From positions 1 through 64,000 of the forward strand of contig NZ_CP111079.1 in NCBI RefSeq assembly GCF_026278245.1: a stretch of 64,000 nt of DNA, in the 5' to 3' direction. This DNA comes from Pontibacter kalidii. GTDB lineage: Bacteria > Bacteroidota > Bacteroidia > Cytophagales > Hymenobacteraceae. The notes beneath the pieces are model-generated. The model made no database searches and was not told the DNA's origin. It worked only from the letters and a program-made list of their open reading frames with translations. Every line of letters starts with the position of its first letter. Within the stretch, counting starts at the first letter, position 1. The position numbers and the translations under genes were made by a program. Shown in pieces: positions 31,247-41,592 of the stretch.

Positions 31247-31975
31247 ATGAGCACCATCATCGAAACCCACGACATCTCCAAAGTATACCGTATGGGTACG
31301 GAGACCATCAATGCCCTGAAGTCGGTATCCATCAGCATCGATAAAGGCGAGTATGTGGCCTTTATGGGGCCATCGGGCTCGGGCAAATCCACGTTCATGA
31401 ATATCATCGGCTGTCTCGATACACCAACCGGCGGGACCTATATCCTGAACGGGCAGGACGTGAGCAATATGTCGGACAATGAGCTGGCGGAGGTGCGCAA
31501 CAAGGAGATCGGCTTTGTGTTCCAGACCTTTAACCTGCTGCCGCGCCAGTCGTCGCTGGAGAACGTGGCATTGCCCCTCATTTATGCCGGCTTCAACAAG
31601 AGCCAGCGCGAGGAGAAGGCGCAGCACGCGCTGGAAAGCGTTGGCCTGGGCACACGTGGCAAGCACAAGCCCAATGAGCTGTCGGGTGGGCAGCGGCAGC
31701 GTGTGGCCATTGCACGCGCCCTGATAAACGACCCCAGCATCATTCTCGCCGACGAGCCAACGGGTAACCTCGACTCCAAAACCTCCTACGAGATCATGGA
31801 GCTCTTCGAGAACCTGCATGCCAAAGGCAATACCATCATCATGGTAACCCACGAAGAGGACATCGCCCGGTACGCGCACCGCATCGTGCGCCTGCGCGAC
31901 GGCCTGGTGGAGTCCGATACGCTAAACCCAGACATAACTAACGCTGCCCGCATGCGGGCAGAACAGCAAGTGTAA
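31247..31975 (+). CDS. ABC transporter ATP-binding protein (LolD/MacB type)
   Basis: A 242-residue ABC ATPase. Walker [10 protein letters not shown] is at 41-49, the Q-loop is in [12 protein letters not shown], the signature [15 protein letters not shown] and Walker [12 protein letters not shown] are intact, and the H-loop is in MVTHEEDIA. This pattern is that of the FtsE/LolD/MacB group that drives mechanotransmission permeases for lipoproteins or drugs. I chose ATG 31247; a GTG at 31214 would overlap the upstream gene. No FtsX-like permease is adjacent, which is unusual. Its stop codon is directly followed by the next ATG. Confidence 0.92.
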   Translation: MSTIIETHDISKVYRMGTETINALKSVSISIDKGEYVAFMGPSGSGKSTFMNIIGCLDTPTGGTYILNGQDVSNMSDNELAEVRNKEIGFVFQTFNLLPRQSSLENVALPLIYAGFNKSQREEKAQHALESVGLGTRGKHKPNELSGGQRQRVAIARALINDPSIILADEPTGNLDSKTSYEIMELFENLHAKGNTIIMVTHEEDIARYAHRIVRLRDGLVESDTLNPDITNAARMRAEQQV

Positions 31976-32527
31976 ATGAAGATCTACACCAAAACAGGCG
32001 ATAAAGGAACCACCGCACTGATTGGTGGAACCAGGGTGCCGAAATCGCACCTGCGCATAGAAGTATACGGCACCGTGGATGAGCTTAACTCCTACATCGG
32101 GCTGGTGCGCGACCAGGAAGTGAACAAAAGCAGGCTTGAGGTTCTGAAGGAGATTCAGGACCGCCTGTTTACCATCGGCGCCACACTGGCCACTGACCCG
32201 GAAAAGCACACCAGAATGGCCACGCCAGACCTGCACGAGGAGGATGTGGTGCTGCTGGAGCGCGAAATAGACAAGTATACTGCAGAAGTGGCGCCGCTGC
32301 GCGCCTTCATACTTCCGGGTGGGCATCAGTCCGTATCGTTCTGCCACCTGGCCCGCTGCGTGTGCCGCCGTGCCGAGCGCCTAGCCATTGGCCTGCAGGA
32401 GGTGTCGGAGGTAGATGAACTGGTGATAAAGTATTTAAACAGGCTCTCCGATTACCTATTTGCGCTGTGCCGCGTAATGACACAGGAGCTCGGTGCTGAG
32501 GAGATAACCTGGAAACCAAGAATGTAG
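31976..32527 (+). CDS. Cob(I)yrinic acid a,c-diamide adenosyltransferase, PduO type
   Basis: A 183-residue PduO-type ATP:cob(I)alamin adenosyltransferase, which attaches the adenosyl group to make coenzyme B12. The ATP-binding N terminus TKTGDKGTTALIGGTRVPK is present, followed by VYGTVDELNSYIG, the LRAFILPGG segment and CRRAERLA with the conserved arginines near the C terminus. The ATG follows the previous stop with no spacing. The likely user would be methylmalonyl-CoA mutase, which would connect with the propionyl-CoA synthetase domain at 21-23 kb, but no mutase is in the window. Confidence 0.95.
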   Translation: MKIYTKTGDKGTTALIGGTRVPKSHLRIEVYGTVDELNSYIGLVRDQEVNKSRLEVLKEIQDRLFTIGATLATDPEKHTRMATPDLHEEDVVLLEREIDKYTAEVAPLRAFILPGGHQSVSFCHLARCVCRRAERLAIGLQEVSEVDELVIKYLNRLSDYLFALCRVMTQELGAEEITWKPRM

Positions 32528-32574
32528 CCTCCTGTACCCTACAACCTTTACGGAATTAAAAACCAAACTGAACT

Positions 32575-33648
32575 ATGTCACTGGATATGCTAACCATACC
32601 GGCTCAGTGCGTGGCAGAATCACGCATCTCGGAGCTGGATTATAATAACATTGAGTTCGGCAAGATCTTCTCAGACCACATGCTGGTGGCTGACTTTAAA
32701 GAAGGAGCCTGGCAGAACCCGCAGATACTGCCGTATGGGAACATGTCGCTGAGCCCGGCTACGTCGGCCCTGCATTACGGGCAGTCTATTTTTGAGGGGA
32801 TGAAGGCGTACAAAGATGCCAACGGCGATATCCTGCTGTTCCGACCGCTGGATAACTTCCACCGGCTCAACAAATCTGCCGAGCGCATGTGCATGCCGGC
32901 AATTACAGAGGACATCTTCCTGCAGGGCCTGGAGCAGCTGTTGCGCCTGGACGCGGCCTGGGTGCCGCCGACAAGCGGCTGCGCGCTGTACATCCGCCCG
33001 TTTATGTTTGCGACTGATGAATTTATAGGAGTTCGCCCCTCGGCTAGCTACCGCTTCACTGTCTTTACTTGTCCGGTGGGAGCATACTATGGCCAACCGC
33101 TGAAAGTAGCCATCGAGCCGCACTATGTGCGCTCTGCAGAGGGGGGAGCCGGTTTTGCCAAAGCGGCCGGTAACTATGGAGCGGCCTTACTACCTGCACG
33201 CAAAATGCAGGAGCGCGGCTACCACCAGCTTGTCTGGACCGATGCGAAAGAGCATAGATATATTGAGGAATCCGGTACGATGAACCTGATGTTCGTGATC
33301 GATGGAAAACTCATAACACCGCCTGTAAGCACTACTATTCTGGCCGGCATCACCAGGGACAGCGTGCTGCAACTGGCAAAGGATATGGGCTATGCGGTGG
33401 AGGAACGCAAGGTGACCGTGGAGGAACTGGTGGAGGCGCAAAGAAAAGGTAAGCTGCAGGAGGCCTTTGGTACAGGCACAGCGGCCACCATCGCACAGAT
33501 TGCCACCATCCACTATAATGGCGAGGATATGGACCTACCGGCCATAGAGGACCGCGAGATATCGAACCGTGTTGCTACCGAGCTGGATAAGATAAAAACA
33601 GGCCAAGCACCGGACAAGCACAACTGGGTGCGCCGCATCAGCCTGTAA
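32575..33648 (+). CDS. ilvE: Branched-chain amino acid aminotransferase
   Basis: A 357-residue fold-type IV PLP enzyme that interconverts leucine, isoleucine and valine with their 2-oxo acids, using glutamate. The PLP lysine is Lys196 in GGAGFAKAAGNYGAAL; LHYGQSIFEGMKAYK is the conserved N-terminal block, and EAFGTGTAATIAQIATI binds the phosphate. Length and motifs fit the larger (type II) BCAT group common in Bacteroidota. It is 47 bp after the adenosyltransferase gene and followed by a hairpin terminator at 33666-33707. Confidence 0.96.
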   Translation: MSLDMLTIPAQCVAESRISELDYNNIEFGKIFSDHMLVADFKEGAWQNPQILPYGNMSLSPATSALHYGQSIFEGMKAYKDANGDILLFRPLDNFHRLNKSAERMCMPAITEDIFLQGLEQLLRLDAAWVPPTSGCALYIRPFMFATDEFIGVRPSASYRFTVFTCPVGAYYGQPLKVAIEPHYVRSAEGGAGFAKAAGNYGAALLPARKMQERGYHQLVWTDAKEHRYIEESGTMNLMFVIDGKLITPPVSTTILAGITRDSVLQLAKDMGYAVEERKVTVEELVEAQRKGKLQEAFGTGTAATIAQIATIHYNGEDMDLPAIEDREISNRVATELDKIKTGQAPDKHNWVRRISL

Positions 33649-33665
33649 AGTATAACGTAAAGTAT

Positions 33666-33707
33666 AAAATGCTGAAGTATAGGCTTAAGTTTATGCTTCA
33701 GCATTTT
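33666..33707. terminator. Terminator between ilvE and prfB
   Basis: AAAATGCTGAAG (33666-33677) pairs exactly with CTTCAGCATTTT (33696-33707), an 18-nt loop between. The loop and flanks contain AAGTATA words. It lies 17 bp after ilvE. Confidence 0.75.
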
Positions 33708-33740
33708 CTTGTTTTAAAAGAAGTATAACCCCATACGCTA

Positions 33741-34818
33741 ATGACAACTGAGCAAGTAAAAGAGTTGAAGGCCAGAGTAGAGGCCTTGAGGAGGTATCTT
33801 TGACTACGATGCCAAGAAGGAACAGATAAAGGAGACGGAGGCCCAAACCACTGCCCCCAATTTCTGGGATGACCCCAAAGAGGCCGAGAAGATCCTAAAG
33901 GATATTAAATCGGTGAAAGTGTGGACCGACCACTACGAAGAAGTAGAGAAGGCCGTGTCTGACTTTGAGGTGCTATTCGATTTCTACAAAGAGGGCGATG
34001 TATCCGCGGAAGACATTCAGCAGGAATTTGCCAAAGCGGAGGCGGCCGTGGAAGGGCTGGAGTTTAAGCGCATGCTCAGCGGCGAGGAAGACCAGCTGAG
34101 TGCCATACTGGAGATTAACCCCGGCGCAGGCGGCACCGAAAGTCAGGACTGGGCAGAGATGCTCATGCGCATGTATATTATGTGGGCTGAGTCGCACGGT
34201 TTCGGAGTGAAGCAGATTAACTACCATGCTGGGGACGGGGCAGGCATAAAGTCAGCTACGCTGGAGATAACCGGTGATTTTGCCTATGGCTACCTGAAGG
34301 CTGAGATCGGGGTGCACCGCCTGGTGCGCATTTCTCCCTTCGACTCAGGGGGGCGTCGCCATACTTCGTTTGCCTCGGTGTTTGCCTATCCTGTGGTAGA
34401 CGACACCATCCAGATAGAGGTAAACCCCAGCGACATTGAGTGGGATACCTTCCGCTCCGGCGGTGCCGGGGGGCAGAACGTGAACAAGGTAGAAACGGCG
34501 GTGCGCCTGAAGCATAAGCCAACGGGTATCGTGATTGAGTGCCAGATAGAGCGCTCGCAGCTCATGAATAAGGAGCACGCCCTGCGGATGCTCCGTTCCA
34601 GGCTGTACCAAATAGAACTGGAGAAGCGCAACGCAGAACGGGATCGCATAGAGAGCACAAAAAAGCGAATAGATTTTGGTTCACAGATCCGTAACTATGT
34701 GCTGCACCCATACAAACTAGTGAAAGATGTACGCACCGGAGTGGAGCGCACCGACGTGCAGAATGTGCTGGACGGGGACTTGGATGAATACATCAAAGCT
34801 TTCCTGATGCAGGCATAG
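33741..34818 (+). CDS. prfB: Peptide chain release factor 2 with +1 programmed frameshift
   Basis: RF2 recognises UGA and UAA stop codons and frees the finished chain. Translation starts at ATG 33741 ([13 protein letters not shown]). After 20 codons it meets an in-frame TGA at 33801-33803 in the context AGGAGG-TAT-CTT-TGA-C. The AGGAGG lies three bases before the CTT slippery codon, as in the E. coli autoregulatory site. A +1 shift resumes with GAC at 33802 and continues [17 protein letters not shown] to 34818, giving 358 residues. The GGQ motif that triggers hydrolysis is in [15 protein letters not shown]. Low RF2 favours the shift, so the gene regulates itself. A reading from 33913 alone would miss the first 57 residues. 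Confidence 0.96.
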
Positions 34819-35429
34819 AAAAGTATGAAGCACTAAAAAGGCACCGTGATAGGTGCCTTTTTTATTTTTAATAAAATTATTTTCCGCTCTATAGGAAAAT
34901 TTTGCCTGAGGGAGGTAAGAACCAGTGGTCCAGCGTTAAAACATTGAAAATAAAATGTATAGCAAAAAATGCTTTATCAGGGTCTTAAGAGGGTTTTAGC
35001 CCGATGTCGTAGAGGTCTTCATTTACAGTCTTTGTAAAAGAGGCATGCTAAGGGGTTATCTTCCAATGTTTTAACATTGAATAAGAATGTGAAGCTACTA
35101 TTGCATTTCAATTTATAAGTCCATATTATTGGATCTGAATAGATGCCTATCCCCATATATAGCTGTTTTAAGGCCAGCAGCTAAGGGGACGAGGGCGGCT
35201 CTTTCTATTAGGCAGTGGATGTATTTGTAAAGCATTCGTGTCTATAACTCAATACCAAACTTTTTCTTGGATTATCAAGGCGGCTTGCCATAGGCAGCCC
35301 TGATACTGGTACATCCAAAATTTAAAAATCATAGCGATATGAGCATGGCGCAGCTTTGCCTATACCTTAAGTACGTGTGAAATTTTAAAACCAACCAATT
35401 AATTCTATTCACCTTAATTCAAACTACAA
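34819..35429. other. 611-bp AT-rich gap upstream of the first susC
   Basis: No gene is seen. It begins with the prfB terminator (34835-34862). The rest is AT-rich and contains a CAATGTT-TT-AACATTG near-palindrome (about 35065-35080), which may be an operator, and no clean TAnnTTTG box that I can assign to susC. The composition change starts here and continues to about 42.5 kb. Confidence 0.5.
34835..34862. terminator. Terminator after prfB
   Basis: AAAAAGGCACC (34835-34845) pairs exactly with GGTGCCTTTTT (34852-34862) around GTGATA. It lies 17 bp after the stop. Confidence 0.85.
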
Positions 35430-38400
35430 ATGAGAAAACTATTACTAATGAGTTTTGTAATGGTGCTGGCCCTGCTGCAGCAGGCGCACGCCCAGAGCAA
35501 AACTGTGACTGGTACGGTTACCGACCAGAGCACATCACAAGCGCTGCCGGGGGTTGCAGTAATTGTAAAAGGGACCACAGTGGGTACCACCACTGGAGCT
35601 GACGGTACTTACTCCATCGCTGTACCGGCAGACGGCAACACGCTGGTGTTCCGTTTTATCGGATACAAGACCTTAGAGAAGGCAATTGGTAATGCAAGCG
35701 TAGTAAATGCAGACCTTGCCACAGACCAGAAGCTTCTGGATGAAGTGGTGGTAACAGCATTTGGTATTGAGAAAGAGGAGAAAGCACTGAGTTACTCCGT
35801 TCAGCAGTTAGGTACTGAGGAAATAACAAGAGCAAACCAGCCAAACGTTACCAATGCCCTTCAGGGTAAAGTAGCAGGTGTTATCGTTCGTCAATCTAGC
35901 GGATTGCCTGGTTCTTCCTCCACAATAACCATCCGTGGCAACCGCTCCTTTACTGGTAATAACCAGCCCTGTATGTTGTAGACGGTATGCCTATTGAAAG
36001 TAACGCGGCCTTTGCTCAAGGGGTTAGTGGTACAGATGCCTCTTCTCGTGCATTAGATATCAACCCCAATGATATTGAGTCTATTTCTGTTCTTAAAGGA
36101 GGCGCAGCTGCTGCATTGTATGGTGTGCGTGCGTCAAATGGTGTGGTCGTAATCACAACGAAAAAAGGCAAAGGCCTTGGGGATAGAAAAGGCGCAACAG
36201 TAACGTTCAACTCAGACTACTCTATTGATAAAGTTTCTGTTCTACCTGATCTCCAAAGTACCTATTCCCAAGGATCAGGAGGTGCTTATAACAAATCCTC
36301 CTCTCTCTCTCTTGGGGGCCAAGAATAAGCTCTTTGGGAGATGTTGAAGATGCTACAGGTAATACAGTGCCTGGAAACAGGATTTTCGAAAACGTCGAGC
36401 CATTCTTCCAGACAGGTCATACAGCTACTAATGGTATCTCAGTTGCGAACAGCGGGGAGATTGGGAACTATGCCGTTTCTTTAGGTTATACGGATCAGGA
36501 AGGCATTGTTCCTACAACTGGTATGGAACGTATGAATGCTAAAGTGGGTGGAGATTTCAAGCTAAACCCTAAGGTTACGCTTGGAGCTAGCGCCAACTAC
36601 TCAGACACGCATGTAGATAAAATCGCCGGTGGATCTAATACCTCGAATCCTTTATTTACACTGTATGCTGCTCCAAGAAACTTTAACTTGTGGGGACTCC
36701 CTTTTGCAGATCCTACAAACCCATACAAGCAGTATAACTACCGTGGCGCGATTGATAACCCAAGGTGGTCAGTGGCAAATAACCAGTTTTATGAAGACAC
36801 ACGTCGCTTCATTGGTAGTGCAAGCTTAAATTACAAGCCTCTTGATTGGCTATCTTTAAACTATAGACTTGGTAATGACTTCTTTGTTACAGACGGCAAA
36901 GAAGTATATGAACTGGGCTCTGGATTTACTGGTGGTAGAACAGCTACGCCTTCTGGTGGACAAATCAATGACTATTCATTTCAGCAGAACCAAATTAACT
37001 CAAATATCTCAGCTAACATCAACCGCGACGTTACTGAGGACTTGAACGTAAACTTGCTCTTAGGTAGTGAGCTTTACGAAATCAATACACGGTTTCTTAA
37101 CAACGTAGGCCGTGGTATTGGTATAGGAGGTCTGCGTAACATTGGCAACACTACTGTGCAGACAACATCTGAGACGATGTCAAGCAGAAGAACAGTTGGT
37201 TTTTACTCAAACCTAGAGTTAGGTTACAAAGACTACCTATTCTTAAACGCCTCTGCCCGTCAAGACTATGTTTCTAACCTCGCACGAGGCAACCGCGCGT
37301 TCTTCTACCCATCTGTTGGTGCTGGCTTTGTGTTTACTGATGCGTTTGGTGTGGATAGTAAAGTACTCGACTTTGGTAAGATCAGAGCATCTTATGCAGA
37401 AGTTGGTCAAGCACCTGAATCAGCATATATCACAAAGAATGTTTTTGTTGCTGGAGGTGCTGGCTCAGGCTTCTTAACAGATGGCATTTCCTTCCCTTTC
37501 AATGGATTGAACGGGCGTACGCTTAGCAATACGCTGAACTCTCCTTTGCTTAGACCTCAAAATACAAAGACGATTGAATTTGGCGGTGACCTTCGGTTCT
37601 TCAGTAATCGCTTGAGCTTAGATTATACCTACTACGTTCAGACTACTACAGATCAGATCTTTGCCGTACCGCTTTCTCCATCAGCTGGTTTTACTTCTGA
37701 GTTTAGAAATGCAGGTAAATTGGAAACCAAAGGCCATGAGTTAATCGCAACAGTTATACCTGTAAAAACTGATAACTTCGAATGGTCCTTGACTACTAAC
37801 TTCTCCTCTTACAAGAACGAGGTTTTAGAACTGGCAGAGGGTGTTGATAACATCTTCCTTGGAGGCTTCGTGACACCAAACATTAGAGCCGAGGCAGGTG
37901 CAGCTTATCCTATTATTTTCGGATCTTCATTTGTGAAAGATGATAAAGGTAATGTAGTAGTAGATAGCAGACCAACTTTAGCAAACGGAAAAGCAAACCC
38001 GTATTTCGGTATGCCATTGGTTGGACCAGAGACTAATATTGGGAACGTACAGCCTGATTTCGAGTTTACATTCACCAATGGTTTTACTTATAAAGGTGTA
38101 AACCTTACTGCTCAGGTAGACTGGAGAAAAGGTGGTAATATGTACGCGGGCAACACAAGGTTGTTGAAGCTGTATGGTATGGATGCCGTTACTGAAGACC
38201 GTGAAGAACCATATGTATATCCAGGCTCAAAAGGGTACCTAAACGAGAACGGTGAGTTGGTAGTAGAGGGCAACAATGATATTGAGATTGTTAGAGGCGA
38301 AACTTTCTGGGGAACTAGAATGGATGCGATTACCGAATCGAACGTCTACTCTACATCTTTTGTAAGATTAAGAGAAGTTGCTCTAAGCTACTCTTTACCA

Positions 38401-38595
38401 ACCTCCTTACTTTCTAAAACCCCTATAAGAAGCGCCTCTATTGTGCTCACGGGCCGTAACTTGTTCTTGCTAACTGATTATCCAAACTTCGACCCTGAGA
38501 CAAGTGTAGGTGGGTCTGGTAACTTCCAAGGACTAGAGTATGTTTCGTTGCCACAAGCTAGAAGCTATGGTGTTGGATTGAAAATTGGATTTTAA
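35430..38595 (+). pseudogene. SusC/RagA family TonB-dependent receptor, broken by two frameshifts
   Basis: Restored, this is a SusC-type outer-membrane receptor of about 1055 residues: signal peptide, CarboxypepD_reg-like domain (TVTDQSTSQALPGVAVIVKG), TonB box (LLDEVVVTAFG), plug with [19 protein letters not shown] text, and a long barrel. Two single-base deficits split it. The first is at the C-run 35967-35969, giving TAG at 35979; one more C restores [10 protein letters not shown]. The second is in the CT tract ending at 36312, giving TAA at 36326; removing one CT unit (or adding a base) restores [15 protein letters not shown]. The SusD gene follows at 38614. It may be inactive, switchable, or a sequencing artefact. 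Confidence 0.85.
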
Positions 38596-38613
38596 TTGAA
38601 AGGGAAATCAAAT

Positions 38614-40050
38614 ATGAAGACTAATAAATTTTTAACTTTTCTGCTTGCAGCTGGGATTATATTTAGTGCCGGCTCTTGCAACGACGATGTGCTGGATGAG
38701 ATTGATACTAATCCAAACTCACCAGAAGATGTGTCGCTTAGCCTTTTAATGCCACAGGTTACGGTGAACATTCCAACGGCTGTAACTGGTACTGACTTAG
38801 CGTGGTATTCATCTGTGTATGTAAGGCATACGGCGGGTGCCCACGGTCAGCTACAGGAAGCCGACAGACGCTCAGGACAAGAAGCATCCTCTGTCGTGAA
38901 CAACGTTTGGAACAACATTTATGCTGGTGTTTTGCCCGACCTTAATCTTATCATTCAGAAAGGCTCTGAAGGTGGAAGTGAAGCCGGAAGTAACATTCAT
39001 GTTGGTATAGCTAAGGTTCTAAAAGCTTATACTGTTGCCGTAGCAACAGATGCATGGGGGCGTGTGCCTTTCCAAGAGATAGGTAAGGGTAGTGATCTCC
39101 GTAAGCCTAAGTTTGATACGCAGGAAAGTATTTATGCATCAATTCAGACTTTGCTTGACGAGGCTATTGCTGATCTTGCAAAAGGTGGCGTAAACCCTGG
39201 TTCAACTGATTTGATTTATCAGGGTGATGTTGCCAAATGGACGAAAGCAGCTTGGTCTCTAAAAGCCAGATACTATAATAGGCTGAGTAACATTGATCCT
39301 CAAGGTTCTGCTACAGCAGCCCTTAATGCGGCATCAAAGGGCTTTACAAGTGCTGCGGATAACTTTACTTTCAACAAGTATACAGCAACAGCAATTGGAG
39401 AGCATCCGTGGTTCCAGGAGTCAAACGACAGAGCGCATCATGCAGTAAGTGATGCCTTCGTGAGCACATTGTCTGGGCTTGATGATCCGCGTTTAACTGC
39501 TATGGTGAAACCAGTGCCTAGTACAGGTGTTATCACAGGCTTCCCTAATGGGGCGCAGACAAACGACCAAGCAAGTACACAATACTCGGATCCCACCGTT
39601 ACTGTGCTAAGTGCGACATCATCTATGCCGTTGATGACATATGATGAGTTAAAGTTCATCGAGGCTGAAGCTAACCTAAGACTGAACAATGCGACAGAAG
39701 CATTCACAGCCTATCAAGCAGGTGTTTCAGCAGCAATGAAGCGTCAAATTGGAGCAACTGATGAGGCTATCACAGCTTATTTTGCGGAACTTCCACAGTC
39801 AGGAGCTGCCTTGCAGGTAGAGGATATTATTTTACAGAAGTGGATTGCCTTCTGGCTTTTCCAGCCATTTGAAGCGTACAATGATTGGAGAAGAACGGGC
39901 TACCCTGGTCTGATTAATGAGCATCAGATTTCAGCTCCTCCACTGCGCTTTGCTTACACAACAAGTGAAATTGCCGCCAATGGAGATAATGTTCCTAATG
40001 TGCAAATTTACACTGACGGCGTTTGGTGGGATGATAAAACAGAGGATTAA
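38614..40050 (+). CDS. SusD/RagB family nutrient-binding outer membrane lipoprotein
   Basis: A 478-residue surface lipoprotein that pairs with the SusC receptor and captures ligand. The lipobox is in LAAGIIFSAGSC with Cys22 as the lipidated residue. The helical SusD-like core has AVATDAWGRVPFQEIG and, near the C terminus, QKWIAFWLFQPFEAYNDWRRTGYP, which belong to the SusD-like 2 branch. A TTG at 38596 would begin directly after the susC stop, but ATG 38614 gives a proper signal peptide. It is 18 bp after susC and ends with a strong terminator. The ligand, sugar or peptide, cannot be told from the sequence. Confidence 0.9.
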   Translation: MKTNKFLTFLLAAGIIFSAGSCNDDVLDEIDTNPNSPEDVSLSLLMPQVTVNIPTAVTGTDLAWYSSVYVRHTAGAHGQLQEADRRSGQEASSVVNNVWNNIYAGVLPDLNLIIQKGSEGGSEAGSNIHVGIAKVLKAYTVAVATDAWGRVPFQEIGKGSDLRKPKFDTQESIYASIQTLLDEAIADLAKGGVNPGSTDLIYQGDVAKWTKAAWSLKARYYNRLSNIDPQGSATAALNAASKGFTSAADNFTFNKYTATAIGEHPWFQESNDRAHHAVSDAFVSTLSGLDDPRLTAMVKPVPSTGVITGFPNGAQTNDQASTQYSDPTVTVLSATSSMPLMTYDELKFIEAEANLRLNNATEAFTAYQAGVSAAMKRQIGATDEAITAYFAELPQSGAALQVEDIILQKWIAFWLFQPFEAYNDWRRTGYPGLINEHQISAPPLRFAYTTSEIAANGDNVPNVQIYTDGVWWDDKTED

Positions 40051-40542
40051 TTTACAGATTAATTTACATTCAAAGCAAAAAGGTCAGGCACTACGCCTGA
40101 CCTTTTTGCTTTGAATATCTTAGTTATTAAGCCGATGATTTATAAAAAGTTTTAAGACAAAATCCTGGGAAAAGTTTAATTCTTATTTTGGAAGTAAATT
40201 CACTAATGGTTATATTATAAGGTTTCGCAAACATTAGGATTACCTTTCGTTTTAGCTACATTTATTTTCCTGTAAGCATAAGAGTAGTAGGACCGTTATA
40301 TTCTACGTTTTTTGCCATCCTAGAAGAATCCTGATGGCCAGTAGTAGTGGCCCCTTTTCCATCAAGTTTCTTAACAGAATGACAGGTGTTTTAACAGCGG
40401 TGTAGCGAGATCTAAACGGCCCTAGCATAAGAGGGGGAACTTTTAATAATCTTTGCCTCTAGGAATCGGGCTTAATGAGAAGAATACCAATACAAAAAGC
40501 AATCTAACTAACAGGTTATTCATAATCAAACTTATCAATACA
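40051..40542. other. Gap between susD and the barrel gene
   Basis: About 490 bp, AT-rich. It contains the terminator 40068-40116 and a GGCCA-GTAGTAG-TGGCC hairpin followed by CCTTTT near 40336. ACTTTTAATAATCTTTGCC just before 40460 resembles a degenerate promoter. No gene is supported. Confidence 0.5.
40068..40116. terminator. Strong terminator, 22-bp perfect stem, after the first susD
   Basis: Bases 40068-40089 and 40095-40116 are exact reverse complements around ACTAC. The stem has a GGTCAGGC core and A/T-rich ends (CAAAGCAAAAA). Confidence 0.88.
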
Positions 40543-41592
40543 ATGAACAGGATTCTTATTGCTGTGTTTACGGTTTTTTTCTTGGTTCCTTTTGGAGCGA
40601 AGGCTCAAACATTGATAGGTGCCCGAGCAGGTATGAATTTCAGTAGTATTAATGGGATAGGTAGCACGAGCAACAACTTTGACTGGAGACAAGGCTATCA
40701 TAGCGGCATTTTTGTGTACAGCAACATAGGAGACAGAATCTTTTTTCAACCAGAGTTACTTTATAGCTCAAGAGGCTACGAGTATACAAAACAATATTCA
40801 GAGGATAAAGCAATATCAGGAGACACGTTGCAATTCCGTCAAAATATGAAATTGAATTATTTAGACGTGCCTCTGCTTATAAAATTTCACCTCGGGAAAA
40901 TCTTTTTTGAGGCTGGGCCCCAGTTTGGCTTCTTGTTAAGTAGTAAGAGCCGTGATGAATATTTGCTGAACCAAAAAAACAATGCTGTTAAAGTACAGTC
41001 TGGCTATTATTCCCACAGTGTTATTGAGCCCATAGATATAGGTTTTGTTGCAGGTGTCGGGTATCAGATGAATTCAGGCCTAGGCTTTAACTTTAGGTAC
41101 AATCAAGGCTTTCGGGAAGTAGTAAAGCGAGCAAATTGGCAGAAAAACGTTTTAATACAGACCTCCATTACCTATACATTAGGGTATAGAGCCTATAAGG
41201 AGAGGAGCACCGGAAATACGAGTACAGATAACTTTGAGGAATACTTTGACCTCTCCAAGGCAAGAAGAAGGCAAGATGGATATAAGGTGCTATTTAAGCA
41301 AAACATACAGCGTATTAGTGTTGTAAAAGTAGGAGAGGCAACCAGGTCGGAGGTTCAATACGTTTTTAATTCCATTGGCAGCCACACGCCAAGCAATGTG
41401 TTACTGATGGGCACGAGTGGTTTTGAGGAGCAAACCCCGCTTTACAAAGGCTTTAGAGATATACAGGTCCCTTTCAAAGGGGGGGTGAGGTTTTCAACTA
41501 AGTCTTCTATTGGATCAGGGACAATTGAGAGTAATTTAGAACTAGAAATCAGCAAGCCTGGAATTTGGATGGTAACTATTCTAACACAGTAG
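40543..41592 (+). CDS. Outer membrane beta-barrel protein (PorT-like) with an added C-terminal domain
   Basis: A 349-residue exported protein. A signal peptide (MNRILIAVFTVFFLVPFGAKAQ) starts at ATG 40543; upstream in-frame codons carry no signal and are excluded. Residues 23 to about 215 have the look of an outer-membrane barrel of the PorT family: LIGARAGMNFSS, FFQPELLYSSRGYE, LNYLDVPLLIKFH and a final strand near YTLGYRAYKE. Residues about 220-349 are an extra region (DNFEEYFDLSKARRRQDGYKV) ending with beta-rich ESNLELEISKPGIWMVTILTQ, which I do not recognise. It stands alone between the two SusC/D loci in AT-rich DNA. Confidence 0.8.
   Translation: MNRILIAVFTVFFLVPFGAKAQTLIGARAGMNFSSINGIGSTSNNFDWRQGYHSGIFVYSNIGDRIFFQPELLYSSRGYEYTKQYSEDKAISGDTLQFRQNMKLNYLDVPLLIKFHLGKIFFEAGPQFGFLLSSKSRDEYLLNQKNNAVKVQSGYYSHSVIEPIDIGFVAGVGYQMNSGLGFNFRYNQGFREVVKRANWQKNVLIQTSITYTLGYRAYKERSTGNTSTDNFEEYFDLSKARRRQDGYKVLFKQNIQRISVVKVGEATRSEVQYVFNSIGSHTPSNVLLMGTSGFEEQTPLYKGFRDIQVPFKGGVRFSTKSSIGSGTIESNLELEISKPGIWMVTILTQ

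Noticed and set aside
33913..34818. Release factor 2 starting at 33913
   Set aside because: That start drops the conserved N-terminal domain; the ATG at 33741 with the frameshift site explains the whole protein.
35967..36328. Programmed frameshifting in the first susC
   Set aside because: No recoding signal such as a slippery heptamer with a downstream structure is evident, and SusC genes are not known to use recoding. Indel, slippage or error is simpler.
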